A stretch of DNA of 64,000 nucleotides. It comes from Paracoccus sigandri (GTDB lineage Bacteria > Pseudomonadota > Alphaproteobacteria > Rhodobacterales > Rhodobacteraceae). Under the pieces are notes generated by a model. The model did no database searches, was not told the DNA's origin, and saw only the letters and a program-made list of their open reading frames with translations. Of the stretch, positions 36,807-45,997 are shown one piece after another. The stretch spans positions 62,001 through 126,000 of the forward strand of contig NZ_QNRC01000003.1 of the NCBI RefSeq assembly GCF_003709565.1, read 5' to 3'. How positions within the stretch are numbered: the first letter of the stretch is position 1; each line of letters starts with the position of its first letter. A program made the position numbers and the translations under genes.

Positions 36807-37604
36807 ATGCAACTGAACCGTCGTCTTTTCACCACCCTTGCCGCGGGCGCGCTGGCCGCGGGCCTTGCCGGTCCCGCAGCCGCCGCCGACCTGGCCGCCA
36901 TCGAGAGCGCGGGCACGGTCAAGGTGGGCATGCTGGTCGATTTCCCGCCCTTCGGCATCATGGACAGCGCCGGCCAGCCAGACGGCTATGATGCCGACGT
37001 GGCGAAGGCGCTGGCGGAATATCTGGGCGTCCAGCCGCAAATCGTGCCGGTGACCGGGCCGAACCGCATCCCCTATCTGCTGTCGGGACAGGTCGACGTG
37101 CTGGTCGCCTCGCTGGGGATCACCGAGGAACGCGCGGCGCGGGTCGATTTCTCGGACCCCTATGCCGGGATCAGCATCGCCGTCTATGGCGATGCCGGGC
37201 TGGAGATCGCCGGACCCGAGGCCCTGTCGGGCCAGACCGTGGCCGTCGCGCGGGCCTCGACCCAGGACACCGCCGTCACCGAGGTCGCGCCCGCCGACGC
37301 GCAGATCCGCCGCTTCGACGACGACGCCAGCGCCGTGCAGGCGCTGATGTCGGGGCAGGTCAGGCTGATCGGCGCCTCGAACGTGGTGATGGCGCAGATC
37401 GGCGCTGCCGTGGGCGACCGTTTCGACAAGAAGTTCGACCTGTCCAGCCAAGTGCAGGGCATCGCCGTCGCGCCGGGCTCGGACGCGCTGCTGGAGAAGG
37501 TGAACGCCTTCGTGGCCGAGGCCAGGGGCGATGGCACGCTGGACGAGATCCACCAGAAATGGCTGGGCGAGCCGCTGCCCGATTTCGTGAAGAACGCCGA
37601 GTGA
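36807..37604 (+). CDS. PAAT-family periplasmic binding protein
   Basis: Solute-binding protein family 3, 265 residues. Signal peptide MQLNRRLFTTLAAGAL...PAAAA before DLAAI; the NRRLFT stretch resembles a twin-arginine motif, so Tat export is possible. GTVKVGMLVDFPPFGIMD and YDADVAKALAEYLG are family landmarks. A hairpin separates it from the ATPase gene. Confidence 0.92.
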   Translation: MQLNRRLFTTLAAGALAAGLAGPAAAADLAAIESAGTVKVGMLVDFPPFGIMDSAGQPDGYDADVAKALAEYLGVQPQIVPVTGPNRIPYLLSGQVDVLVASLGITEERAARVDFSDPYAGISIAVYGDAGLEIAGPEALSGQTVAVARASTQDTAVTEVAPADAQIRRFDDDASAVQALMSGQVRLIGASNVVMAQIGAAVGDRFDKKFDLSSQVQGIAVAPGSDALLEKVNAFVAEARGDGTLDEIHQKWLGEPLPDFVKNAE

Positions 37605-37613
37605 GAACGGCCT

Positions 37614-37635
37614 GCCCGGCCGTCGCCGGCCGGGC
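37614..37635 (+). terminator. hairpin between binding-protein and ATPase genes
   Basis: GCCCGGCCG/CGGCCGGGC, 9 bp with a 4-base loop, followed by GCTTTT. Looks like a leaky terminator or stabilising hairpin that would raise binding-protein expression relative to the ATPase and enzymes downstream. Confidence 0.6.
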
Positions 37636-37657
37636 GCTTTTCCAGGGGGATCTGACC

Positions 37658-38388
<731 letters not shown>

Positions 38389-38392
<4 letters not shown>

Positions 38393-39309
38393 GCCGGCCG
38401 CGCATCCTGGTCCTGGCCGATCCCAAGCCGCAGGAAATGGCCGACCGGCTGGCGGCGGATTACCGGATCACCCGCGACATCGCCGATGCGGGCGACGTGG
38501 AAATCGTGCTGACCACCGGCGGGCTGGGCCTGTCCTCGGCGCAGATGGCCGCCCTGCCCGCCCTGCGGCTGATCGCGGTCAATGGTGTCGGCGTCGATGC
38601 GGTGGACCTGGAACAGGCCCGCGCGCGCGGCATCCAGGTGACGACGACGCCGGACGTGCTGTCGGATGCGGTGGCGGAAATGGCGCTGGCGCTGGCGCTG
38701 GCCACGGGCCGCCGCATCGCCGAGGGCGACCGCTTCACCCGCGCCGGAAACTGGGCCGCCGGGGGCAAGCTGGGGCTGGGGCTGCCGGTCCTCGGGCGCC
38801 CTGCCGGGATCCTGGGCTATGGGCGGATCGGCCGCCGGCTGGCCGGGATGCTGCGCGCCCTTGGCAGTCAGGTGCTCTATACCAGCCGCAGCGAAAAGCC
38901 CGACAGCCCCGACGGCTTCCGCCCCGACGCGCAGGCGCTGGCCCGCGATTGCGAATTGCTGTTCGTGACGGCGGCCGGGGGCGAGGATACGCGCGGTCTG
39001 GTCGGCGCGGCGGAACTGGCCGCGCTGGGGCCCTCGGGCATCCTGGTCAACGTCGCGCGCGGCTCGCTGGTGGACAATGCCGCGCTGGCCGAGGCGCTGG
39101 CGCAGGGCCGCATCGCCGCGGCCGGGCTGGACGTGGTCGAGGGCGAGCCGGAGGTGCCGCAGGCATTGCTTCAGGCGCCGAACTGCGTGTTGACGCCGCA
39201 TATCGGCTCGGCCACGGCGCAGGCGCGGCGGGCGATGGCGCAGCTGGTCCTGGACAATATCGCGGCCTTCACCGCCGGCCGCCCCCTGCCCACGCCTTAC
39301 GGGACCTGA
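38389..39309 (+). CDS. D-isomer-specific 2-hydroxyacid dehydrogenase family protein
   Basis: 306 residues. NAD(P)-binding core GILGYGRIGRRLAGML, substrate arginine in VNVARGSLVDNAAL, glutamate in GLDVVEGEPEVP and histidine in LTPHIGSAT form the family's catalytic set. Interconverts a 2-hydroxy and a 2-keto acid; actual substrate unknown, glyoxylate/hydroxypyruvate reductase-like. Coupled to the importer ATPase and followed by a sugar kinase. Confidence 0.9.
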
Positions 39310-39311
39310 TC

Positions 39312-40271
39312 ATGCGCATCCTTGCGATCGGAGAGCCGCTGGTCGAATTCACCGCCCGACCCGATGCCCCCTCGACCTTCGACCGGCGGCTGGGCGGCGA
39401 TACGCTGAATACCGCCATCTATCTGGCGCGGCTGATGGGTCCGGGCGCGGTCGGCTATCTGACCGGCCTGGGCGACGACGCCATGAGCCGCTGGCTGATC
39501 GCCGAGGCCGAGGCCGAGGAGGTCGGCATGGCGCCGGTGGTGCTGCGGCCGGGCGGGCGGCCGGGCGGGCGGCCGGGGCTCAGCTTCATCTCGACCGACG
39601 CGGCGGGGGAACGCAGCTTCCTCTATTGGCGCGAGCACGCCCCCTTCCGCAGCCTGTTCTGCGACGCCGGGCAGGCGCCGCTGGCGGCGCTGGAGCAGGC
39701 CGGGACGCTGTTTCTGTCGGCGATCACCCTGGCCGTGCTGCATGAGGAAGGCCGCGCGCGCCTGATCGAGGCGCTGGCCCGGCGGCGAAAGGCGGGCGCG
39801 CGGATCGTCTTCGACACCAATTACCGCCCCGCGCTGTGGCCCGATGCCAAAACCGCCGGCCGGGTCATCGCCCAGGCGGCGGGGATCGCCACGCTGGTGC
39901 TGCCCTCGACGGACGACATGGCCGCCTGTTTCGGCACCGCCGCCCCGGCCGAAGCGATGGCGCTGCTGATGCGCCTGACCGAAGCCGAGATCGTCCTGAC
40001 CACCGGCGGCGCGGCTGTCCTGCGCCGCGCGGCGGGGGAAACCGAGGTTCAGACCCACGCCCTGCCGCCCGCCGTCGCGGCGCGCGACACGACCGGGGCG
40101 GGCGACAGCTTCAACGCGGCCTATCTGGCGGCGCGGCTGGCGGGCCTGGCGCCGCAGCCGGCCATCCTTGCCGCCGCGCGGCTGGCGGCGGTGGTGGTGC
40201 AGCATCCCGGCGCGATCATTCCGCGCCACGCCATGCCCGGCGATCTTCCGGGCCTGCGGGTGGCCTCGTGA
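39312..40271 (+). CDS. PfkB-family sugar kinase, 2-keto-3-deoxygluconate kinase-like
   Basis: 319 residues. N-terminal GEPLVEFTARPDAPSTFDRRLGGDTLNTA is KdgK-like, and the C-terminal anion-hole motif DTTGAGDSFNAAYLA carries the catalytic aspartate. Probably phosphorylates 2-keto-3-deoxygluconate or a related keto-deoxy acid. A short 12-base tandem repeat inside the gene gives the run RPGGRPGGRPG near residue 79. GTGA overlap with the next gene. Confidence 0.85.
   Translation: MRILAIGEPLVEFTARPDAPSTFDRRLGGDTLNTAIYLARLMGPGAVGYLTGLGDDAMSRWLIAEAEAEEVGMAPVVLRPGGRPGGRPGLSFISTDAAGERSFLYWREHAPFRSLFCDAGQAPLAALEQAGTLFLSAITLAVLHEEGRARLIEALARRRKAGARIVFDTNYRPALWPDAKTAGRVIAQAAGIATLVLPSTDDMAACFGTAAPAEAMALLMRLTEAEIVLTTGGAAVLRRAAGETEVQTHALPPAVAARDTTGAGDSFNAAYLAARLAGLAPQPAILAAARLAAVVVQHPGAIIPRHAMPGDLPGLRVAS
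39546..39578 (+). repeat. 12-base tandem repeat inside kinase gene
   Basis: The unit CGGCCGGGCGGG occurs 2.75 times in a row, in frame, encoding GRPG repeats. Loss or gain of one unit would keep the frame. Confidence 0.8.
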
Positions 40272-40999
40272 CCGGCTTCGACGCCGGGGCCGCCGCGCAG
40301 GTGCTGCTGGCGGCGCGCCGTTCCGCTCGCCCGGCCGACGGCCTGACCCCGCCGCCCGGCGACACCGCCGCCGCCTATGCGGTGCAGGAGGCGGTGCTGG
40401 CCGGGCTGGGCGATCCCGGCGGGCTGTGGAAGATGGCGCTGCTGGGGGGCGCGGACCGCGAATGCGCGGTGCTGCCCGGCGCGACCCTGGCGCAGTCCGG
40501 CGCGCTGCTGGCCGTGCCCGCCGATGCGCGGATCGAGGTCGAGACGGCGTTCCTGATGGCCGCCGATCCCGGCCCCGACGCGGCCGAGGACGACATCCTG
40601 CGGGCCATCGCCGCCGTGCATCTGGCCTTCGAGCTGGTGGCGCCGCGCCTTGCGCCGCAGGCAAAGCTGCCGCCCCTTGCGCGGATGGCCGACAGCTTCA
40701 GCTCGGCCGGCGTCGTTCTGGGCTCGAAGCTGGCGAAGCCGCCGGCGGACCGGCTGGGGATCGCGCTTGAGCTGGACGGCAGGCCGGTCCCGACAACCGA
40801 AGCCGCCGCCCCCCTCGCCGATGCGCTGGATTTCCTGCGCTGGCTTTCCGGCCATGCGCGGCGCCAGGGGCGGGACCTGAAGGCTGGCGACGTGATCATC
40901 ACCGGCGCGCGGATCGGCCCCCTGCCCCTGAACGGCGCCCGCCATGCCCGTGCGAAGGCCGCGGGCGCCTGCGTCGAATTGCGGCTGGGGGACGCCTGA
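40268..40999 (+). CDS. 2-keto-4-pentenoate hydratase/FAH-fold family protein
   Basis: 243 residues from a GTG overlapping the kinase stop. Resembles MhpD-type hydratases: AAAYAVQEAVLAGLG near the N-terminus, IEVETAFLMAAD, FSSAGVVLGSK and a closing AGDVIITGARIGPLPLN. Members hydrate or decarboxylate unsaturated keto acids, and relatives dehydrate keto-deoxy sugar acids. Last gene of the LacI-controlled importer operon; exact reaction unknown. Confidence 0.82.
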   Translation: MTGFDAGAAAQVLLAARRSARPADGLTPPPGDTAAAYAVQEAVLAGLGDPGGLWKMALLGGADRECAVLPGATLAQSGALLAVPADARIEVETAFLMAADPGPDAAEDDILRAIAAVHLAFELVAPRLAPQAKLPPLARMADSFSSAGVVLGSKLAKPPADRLGIALELDGRPVPTTEAAAPLADALDFLRWLSGHARRQGRDLKAGDVIITGARIGPLPLNGARHARAKAAGACVELRLGDA

Positions 41000-41030
41000 G
41001 CCCCAGCCCGGCGTCACCCTCGGCCCGGCG

Positions 41031-42566
41031 TCAGTTGGACAGCAGCGCGCTGAAATCCTGGTCCAGCCGCGCCAGCGCCGCCGCGACATGGTCGCGCCGT
41101 TCCGCGATCCAGCCCTCCTGCCGGGCCAGCCGGTCGCGGGCCTCGGCGATCATGCGCTCCATCTCGGCCGGTTGCGGGCCGCCCGCGGTGGCGCGGTTGC
41201 GGATGATGGCGACCGGGTCCAGCGTCTCGCGGAAGACCTGTTCGGTCAGCGGCAGCTCCTGCGGGTAATCCTTGCCCGCGACGGTTTCGGCATAGATGCG
41301 CTGCGCCTCAGCATAGGGGAAATCCAGCGGGCCGAGGTCATTCTGGCGCGCATGGGTCACGATCTCGGACGCGAAGTGATGGCCCTCGCGGAACGGCAGG
41401 CCATGGTCGCGCATCAGCAGGTCCGCCAGTTCCTGCGAGGCGGTCCAGTCGCTGTTCAGCTCCTCCAGCGCGCGTTCGGGATTGATGACCAGCGCCTTCA
41501 GCACGCGGTCCAGCCGGTCCAGCACGCCGATGGCCGCGTCGACCATCTCGGAATTGGCATCCACCGATTTCGGATCGGGCATTCCCGGCGTGATGTTGTG
41601 GGTCTGGATGATCGGCCCCATCGCCAGCGTCACCGCGGTCGAGGCGTCGCTGCGGGTATTGTTCAGCAGGCCCGGATTGCGCTTCTGCGGCATGGCGCTG
41701 GAGACATAGGTGTTTTCGCCCCCCTCCTCCAGCAGGATCCAGGGCCGGGTCTGCGCATATTGCGTCATGATGTCCTCGACGAAATTGCCGCTGTGCAGCG
41801 CGATCGAGGTGACGATGCCGGCCAGTTCCACCGGCTGGTCCATGGACGAGATCTGCGAGGCGTCATAGGCGTTGTCGACCAGCGCCGCGAAGCCCAGGTA
41901 ATCCGCCATGCGCTGCCGGTTCAGCGGCCAGCTGCTGCCGTTCAGCACGGTCGTGCCCATGGCGCTGCGGTCGATGCGGGCATAGGCCTCGCGGATGCGC
42001 TGCGCGTCGCGTTCAAGCCCGGCGGCATGGCCCAGCAGGTAATGGCCGAAGCTGTTGGGCTGGGCGGCCACGCCATTGGTATAGTTCGGCACGACGGTAT
42101 CGGCATGGCGCGCGGCCAGATCGACCAGCGTGGTCGAGGTCGCGTTCAGCTGCTCGGCCAACTCCAGCAGCTTGTCGCGCAGGATCGCGGCGCGATAGGT
42201 CGCATGCATGTCCTGGCTGGAGCGTCCGGCGTGAAGCAGCGTCACATCCTCGCCGCCCGCCTCGATCAGCAGCGGCTCGAAGCTGATGACGGTATCGGGG
42301 CGCTCGGCATCGGGCTGGGCACCGTCCTCGATGACCTGCGCCAGGGCCGCGGCGATCGCGGGCGCCAGCTGCGGGTCCAGCAGCCCCTCGTCGCTGTTGA
42401 TGACGGTGGTGGCCTTGTTGATCTCGGCCAGCCAGAAGAATTCGTCGCGCGGGGCGACCTCGGCCGCGGCCAGCGTCGCCTGGCAGGCGAGAATGCCGGC
42501 AAGCGCCAGGCCGGCGGCGCGCATCGGCAGGCGGCGGGCGGGTTGGATGTCGGTGTGGTGTTGCAT
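41031..42566 (-). CDS. Exported argininosuccinate-lyase-like enzyme (fumarase/aspartase superfamily)
   Basis: 511 residues. GGGAGG precedes the ATG at 42566, and the N-terminus is a signal peptide (RRLPMRAAGLALAGILACQ, predicted cleavage near residue 35 after LAAA). The rest is a lyase fold: GRSSQDMHAT at 114-123 where argininosuccinate lyase has GRSRNDQVAT, and the flexible loop signature SSAMPQKRNPG at 289-299. YTNGVAAQP at 162-170 replaces the usual YTHLQRAQP, so the general-acid/base histidine is asparagine. Such enzymes release fumarate from N-substituted aspartates; homologues act on aminopolycarboxylates such as EDDS. Next to dctA/dctBD, which would take up and sense the fumarate. Confidence 0.85.
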   Translation of the reverse strand: MQHHTDIQPARRLPMRAAGLALAGILACQATLAAAEVAPRDEFFWLAEINKATTVINSDEGLLDPQLAPAIAAALAQVIEDGAQPDAERPDTVISFEPLLIEAGGEDVTLLHAGRSSQDMHATYRAAILRDKLLELAEQLNATSTTLVDLAARHADTVVPNYTNGVAAQPNSFGHYLLGHAAGLERDAQRIREAYARIDRSAMGTTVLNGSSWPLNRQRMADYLGFAALVDNAYDASQISSMDQPVELAGIVTSIALHSGNFVEDIMTQYAQTRPWILLEEGGENTYVSSAMPQKRNPGLLNNTRSDASTAVTLAMGPIIQTHNITPGMPDPKSVDANSEMVDAAIGVLDRLDRVLKALVINPERALEELNSDWTASQELADLLMRDHGLPFREGHHFASEIVTHARQNDLGPLDFPYAEAQRIYAETVAGKDYPQELPLTEQVFRETLDPVAIIRNRATAGGPQPAEMERMIAEARDRLARQEGWIAERRDHVAAALARLDQDFSALLSN

Positions 42567-42706
42567 GGTTCCTCCCTTGGATTGTTGTTCCGTGGCCCTG
42601 TCGGTTCCTCGGGAACCGGGCCGCTTGCGTCAATCTTCGATGACCGCTGCCGCCCCTCCCGGCGGGGTTCCGCCTGATCGCGGAACCGGATCGCGGATGT
42701 CGACGC

Positions 42707-42729
42707 GGGGCGCCGCGGCGCGGCGCCCC
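42707..42729 (-). terminator. hairpin after dctA
   Basis: GGGGCGCCG/CGGCGCCCC, a perfect 9-bp stem with a 5-base loop, just beyond the dctA stop and ahead of the lyase gene. Probably the dctA terminator or a partial barrier before the lyase gene 141 bases further on. Confidence 0.65.
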
Positions 42730-42735
42730 CCTGGC

Positions 42736-44103
42736 TCAGTCGGCATTGGCCTCGTTCAGCTGCAACCCGGCGGGCGCACCGCGCAGGTCATGCACCGGCT
42801 CCGCCATGCCGCCGGCCTCGCCCGCCATCACCCGGTCGAACTGCTCGCGGTCCAGCGCGCCTTCCCAGCGGCTGACCACGACCGTCGCCACGGCATTGCC
42901 GATGAAGTTGGTGATCGAGCGGCATTCCGACATGAAGCGGTCCACCCCCAGGATCAGCGCCATGCCCGCCACCGGGACGGTCGGCACCACCGACAGCGTG
43001 GCCGCCAGCGTGATGAAGCCCGCGCCGGTCACGCCCGCCGCCCCCTTCGAGGACAGCATCGCCACCAGAAGCAGCAGGACCTGCTGTTGCAGCGACAGGT
43101 CGGTATTGGTCGCCTGGGCGATGAACAGGGCGGCCAGCGTCATGTAGATGTTGGTGCCGTCCAGGTTGAAGGAATAGCCGGTCGGCACGACCAGCCCCAC
43201 GACGGGGCGCGCGCAGCCCGCCTTCTCCATCTTCTCCATCAGCGAGGGCAGCGCCGATTCCGAGGACGAGGTGCCCAGCACCAGAAGGATCTCGGCCTTC
43301 AGGTAGGAGATCAGCCGGAAGATCGAGAAGCCGTTGACCGCGCAGACCGTGCCCAGGATCACGATGACGAACAGCGCCGAGGTCAGGTAGAAGGTCCCGA
43401 CCAGCGTCGCCAGGTTGACGATCGAGGCGATGCCGTATTTGCCGATGGTGAAGGCGAAGGCACCGAAGGCGCCGACCGGCGCGGCCTTCATCAGGACGTC
43501 CACCACGCGGAAGATCGCGAAGCTGGTCGCCTCCAGCACGTTCAGCACGGGCTTCGCGCGATCGCCGACCAGGATCATGCCGATGCCGAACAGGATGGCG
43601 ATGAACAGCACCTGCAGGATATTGCCCTCGACGAAGGCCGAGACCAGCGTCGTCGGGATGATGTCCATGACGAAGCCGGTCAGCGAGCTTTCATGCGCCT
43701 TCTCGGCATAGCCCGACACCGCGCCCATATCCAGCGAGGCGGGGTCGATGTTCATCCCCGCCCCCGGCCGCACGACATTGGCCACGACCAGCCCGACGAC
43801 CAGCGCCAGCGTCGAGAAGGTCAGGAAATAGCCGAAGGCCTTGCCCACGACCGAGCCCACGCCCTTCAGCGTGCCCATGCCGGCCAGCCCGGTCACGATG
43901 GTCAGGAAGATGACCGGGGCGATGATCATCTTGACCAGCTTGATGAAGCCGTCGCCAAGCGGTTTCAGCGCCTCGCCGGTCTCGGGGTAGAAATGGCCGA
44001 TCAGGGCGCCCGCGACGATCGCGCAGATGACCTGGAAATAGAGATGCCGATAGATGGGTTTCGGCGTCTGCGCCACCGGCGCCGCGGATGTATCGAATTG
44101 CAT
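42736..44103 (-). CDS. dctA: C4-dicarboxylate/proton or sodium symporter DctA
   Basis: Inner-membrane glutamate/aspartate:cation symporter family protein, 455 residues from ATG 44103 with GGAGGAGG upstream. The hairpin-loop [20 protein letters not shown] and the [23 protein letters not shown] helix are diagnostic for DctA. It imports succinate, fumarate and malate. Divergent from dctB across paired palindromes; a frame extension upstream to 44715 lies antisense to dctB and is not coding. Confidence 0.96.
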   Translation of the reverse strand: MQFDTSAAPVAQTPKPIYRHLYFQVICAIVAGALIGHFYPETGEALKPLGDGFIKLVKMIIAPVIFLTIVTGLAGMGTLKGVGSVVGKAFGYFLTFSTLALVVGLVVANVVRPGAGMNIDPASLDMGAVSGYAEKAHESSLTGFVMDIIPTTLVSAFVEGNILQVLFIAILFGIGMILVGDRAKPVLNVLEATSFAIFRVVDVLMKAAPVGAFGAFAFTIGKYGIASIVNLATLVGTFYLTSALFVIVILGTVCAVNGFSIFRLISYLKAEILLVLGTSSSESALPSLMEKMEKAGCARPVVGLVVPTGYSFNLDGTNIYMTLAALFIAQATNTDLSLQQQVLLLLVAMLSSKGAAGVTGAGFITLAATLSVVPTVPVAGMALILGVDRFMSECRSITNFIGNAVATVVVSRWEGALDREQFDRVMAGEAGGMAEPVHDLRGAPAGLQLNEANAD

Positions 44104-44156
44104 GGGGCCTCCTCCTGCCTCGGGTGACGTAATCGTGACGACCATTCTACGCAGCG

Positions 44157-44171
44157 GCAGGGGGACGCCCA
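44157..44171 (-). promoter_or_regulatory. sigma-54-like promoter match for dctA
   Basis: On the minus strand TGGGCGTCCCCCTGC gives GG-N10-GC at the spacing of a -24/-12 promoter, about 55 bases before the dctA start and 70-130 bases from the palindromic sites. The surrounding bases match TGGCAC-N5-TTGC poorly, and the cognate DctD lacks GAFTGA, so this is tentative. Confidence 0.3.
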
Positions 44172-44238
44172 AAAAACGGGCGTATGGCAGCAATGCATTG
44201 ATTTCATGGATTTTACGGTCTGGACGGGCCTTGCATCC

Positions 44239-44254
44239 GTGTGGTTTTCCACAC
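44239..44254. promoter_or_regulatory. DctD-type binding palindrome, site 1
   Basis: GTGTGGTTTTCCACAC, with 6-bp perfect arms. The rhizobial DctD consensus that I recall is GTGCGGAATTCCGCAC, so only the third and fourth base pair of each arm differ. Lies in the dctA-dctB gap. Confidence 0.7.
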
Positions 44255-44269
44255 AGGCCGAAAGTGCTA

Positions 44270-44285
44270 GTGTGGAATTCCACAC
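44270..44285. promoter_or_regulatory. DctD-type binding palindrome, site 2
   Basis: GTGTGGAATTCCACAC, a perfect 16-bp palindrome, 31 bases from site 1 centre to centre, about three helical turns, so two regulator dimers would sit on the same face. It ends 20 bases before the dctB start, so it may also control dctBD. Confidence 0.75.
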
Positions 44286-44305
44286 AGGCCGGATGGCGGG
44301 GTTCG

Positions 44306-45997
44306 ATGGCAGCAGCGGGGGATTCGCGGGATCGCGGCGGGGTCTCGGCCCGGACCGGGTGGCCGGTGGCGCTGCTGCTTGGCCTGGCGGTCGCGCTGGC
44401 GCTGCTGGCCGCGACCTTCCGCCTGTCGCGCGAGGCGGCGCTGGCGGACCTGACCGATGCCGCCGCCTCGGTCGCGCAGGAACGGGTGCAGGCGCTGGAA
44501 AGCATCCTGGCGCGGCAGCGCGCGGTGGCCACGGTGCTTTCGGACGATTCCGTCATGCGGCAGGCGCTGCTGGCGCCCAGCATCGCCAATCGCAGCGACG
44601 CCTCGGTCAAGCTGGCGGGGTTGCAGGCCCAGACCCGCAGCTCCGTGCTGTATCTGCTGGACCGCGAGGGCGTGGCGATCGCGGCCTCGAACTGGAACGA
44701 GGCGGCCAGCTTCATCGGGCAGGACTACAGCTTCCGCGACTATTTCAGCCAGGCGATCCTGGCGGGCGAGGCGACGCAATTCGCGCTTGGCACGGTCAGC
44801 GGCCGGCCCGGCCTCTACCTGTCCCATGACATCACCGCCGGCGCGGACCAGGTCGGGGTGATCGTCGTCAAGGTGGAGTTCGACGACCTGGAGGCGAACT
44901 GGGCGCGCGATCCGAACCCCACCTTCGTCACCGACGAGGCCGGGCAGGTGTTCCTGACCAGCCTTGACGACCTGCGCTTCCAGCAGATCCCGGCGCCGGA
45001 ACCCACGCAATTCGCGACCCATCTGGAGGTGCCGGGCGCGCCGGGCTGGCGGCTGGCGATCCATTCCTCGTCCCGGCCGGCGCTGCGATGGGCGGGTCTG
45101 ACCACCGGCAGCGCCGGGCTGCTGCTGCTGCTGGTGGCGCTGGCGGCGGGCCGGGCATGGCGGCACCAGCGCGAGATCCGCCAGAAGGCCGAGGCCGAAC
45201 GCCGCTATCGCGCGGATCTGGAACGGGCCGTGGCCGAGCGCACCCGCGACCTGTCCGACGAAATGCGCGAACGCCGCGCGGCCGAAGAGCGGCTGTCGAA
45301 GCTGCAGGGGGACCTGGTGCAGGCGAACAAGCTGGCCGCCCTGGGCCAGATCACGGCGGGCGTGGCGCATGAGGTGAACCAGCCGCTGGCCACGATCAAG
45401 CTGCTGGCGCAGAACGGGCTGGCCATGCTGCCCTCGGATCAGGCGCCGGACGTGGCGGGAAACCTTGGCAGCATCGTGCGGATGACCGACCGAATCGCGC
45501 AGATCACCACCGAGCTGCGCAGCTTCTCGCGCAAGGCGACCGGCCATGTCGGCCCGGTCTCGGTCAAGGAGGCGGTCGAGGCCTCGGTCCTGCTGGCCGC
45601 CAGCCGCGGCAGCGGGCGCGACATGCGGCTGGAGGTGGCGCCCATCCCGGCGGAGCTGCGCGTCATGGCGGAAACCGTGCGGCTGGAACAGGTGATGGTC
45701 AACCTGATCCAGAACGCGCAAGAGGCGCTTGCGGGGCGTCCCGATCCGCTGATCCGCATCCTGGTCGGCGAGGGTCCGATGGTGCGGATCACCGTCGCCG
45801 ACAACGGGCCGGGCCTGGCGCCCGAGATCGCCGCGACCCTGTTCACGCCCTTCGCCACCAGCAAGCCCGAGGGCGTCGGCCTGGGGCTGGTCATCTCGCA
45901 GGACATCGCCCGCGATTTCGGCGGCCGGCTGACCGCCGAGCCCCCGCGGCCCGGCACGGGCGCCGTCTTCCACCTCGATCTGCCCAGGGCGCCATGA
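44306..45997 (+). CDS. dctB: C4-dicarboxylate sensor histidine kinase DctB
   Basis: 563 residues from ATG 44306. TM1 at about 20-37, a periplasmic dCache-like sensor (about 40-258, with [17 protein letters not shown] and [11 protein letters not shown]), TM2 at about 265-283, a coiled linker, then HisKA with the phospho-acceptor H355 in [12 protein letters not shown]-box [10 protein letters not shown], and VADNGPGL and GVGLGLVIS of the ATPase domain. Senses periplasmic C4-dicarboxylates and phosphorylates DctD, whose gene overlaps its end (ATGA). Confidence 0.94.
   Translation: MAAAGDSRDRGGVSARTGWPVALLLGLAVALALLAATFRLSREAALADLTDAAASVAQERVQALESILARQRAVATVLSDDSVMRQALLAPSIANRSDASVKLAGLQAQTRSSVLYLLDREGVAIAASNWNEAASFIGQDYSFRDYFSQAILAGEATQFALGTVSGRPGLYLSHDITAGADQVGVIVVKVEFDDLEANWARDPNPTFVTDEAGQVFLTSLDDLRFQQIPAPEPTQFATHLEVPGAPGWRLAIHSSSRPALRWAGLTTGSAGLLLLLVALAAGRAWRHQREIRQKAEAERRYRADLERAVAERTRDLSDEMRERRAAEERLSKLQGDLVQANKLAALGQITAGVAHEVNQPLATIKLLAQNGLAMLPSDQAPDVAGNLGSIVRMTDRIAQITTELRSFSRKATGHVGPVSVKEAVEASVLLAASRGSGRDMRLEVAPIPAELRVMAETVRLEQVMVNLIQNAQEALAGRPDPLIRILVGEGPMVRITVADNGPGLAPEIAATLFTPFATSKPEGVGLGLVISQDIARDFGGRLTAEPPRPGTGAVFHLDLPRAP

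Noticed and set aside
41031..42566. Argininosuccinate lyase of arginine biosynthesis (argH)
   Set aside because: Has a signal peptide, lacks the YTHLQ histidine and is not near arg genes.
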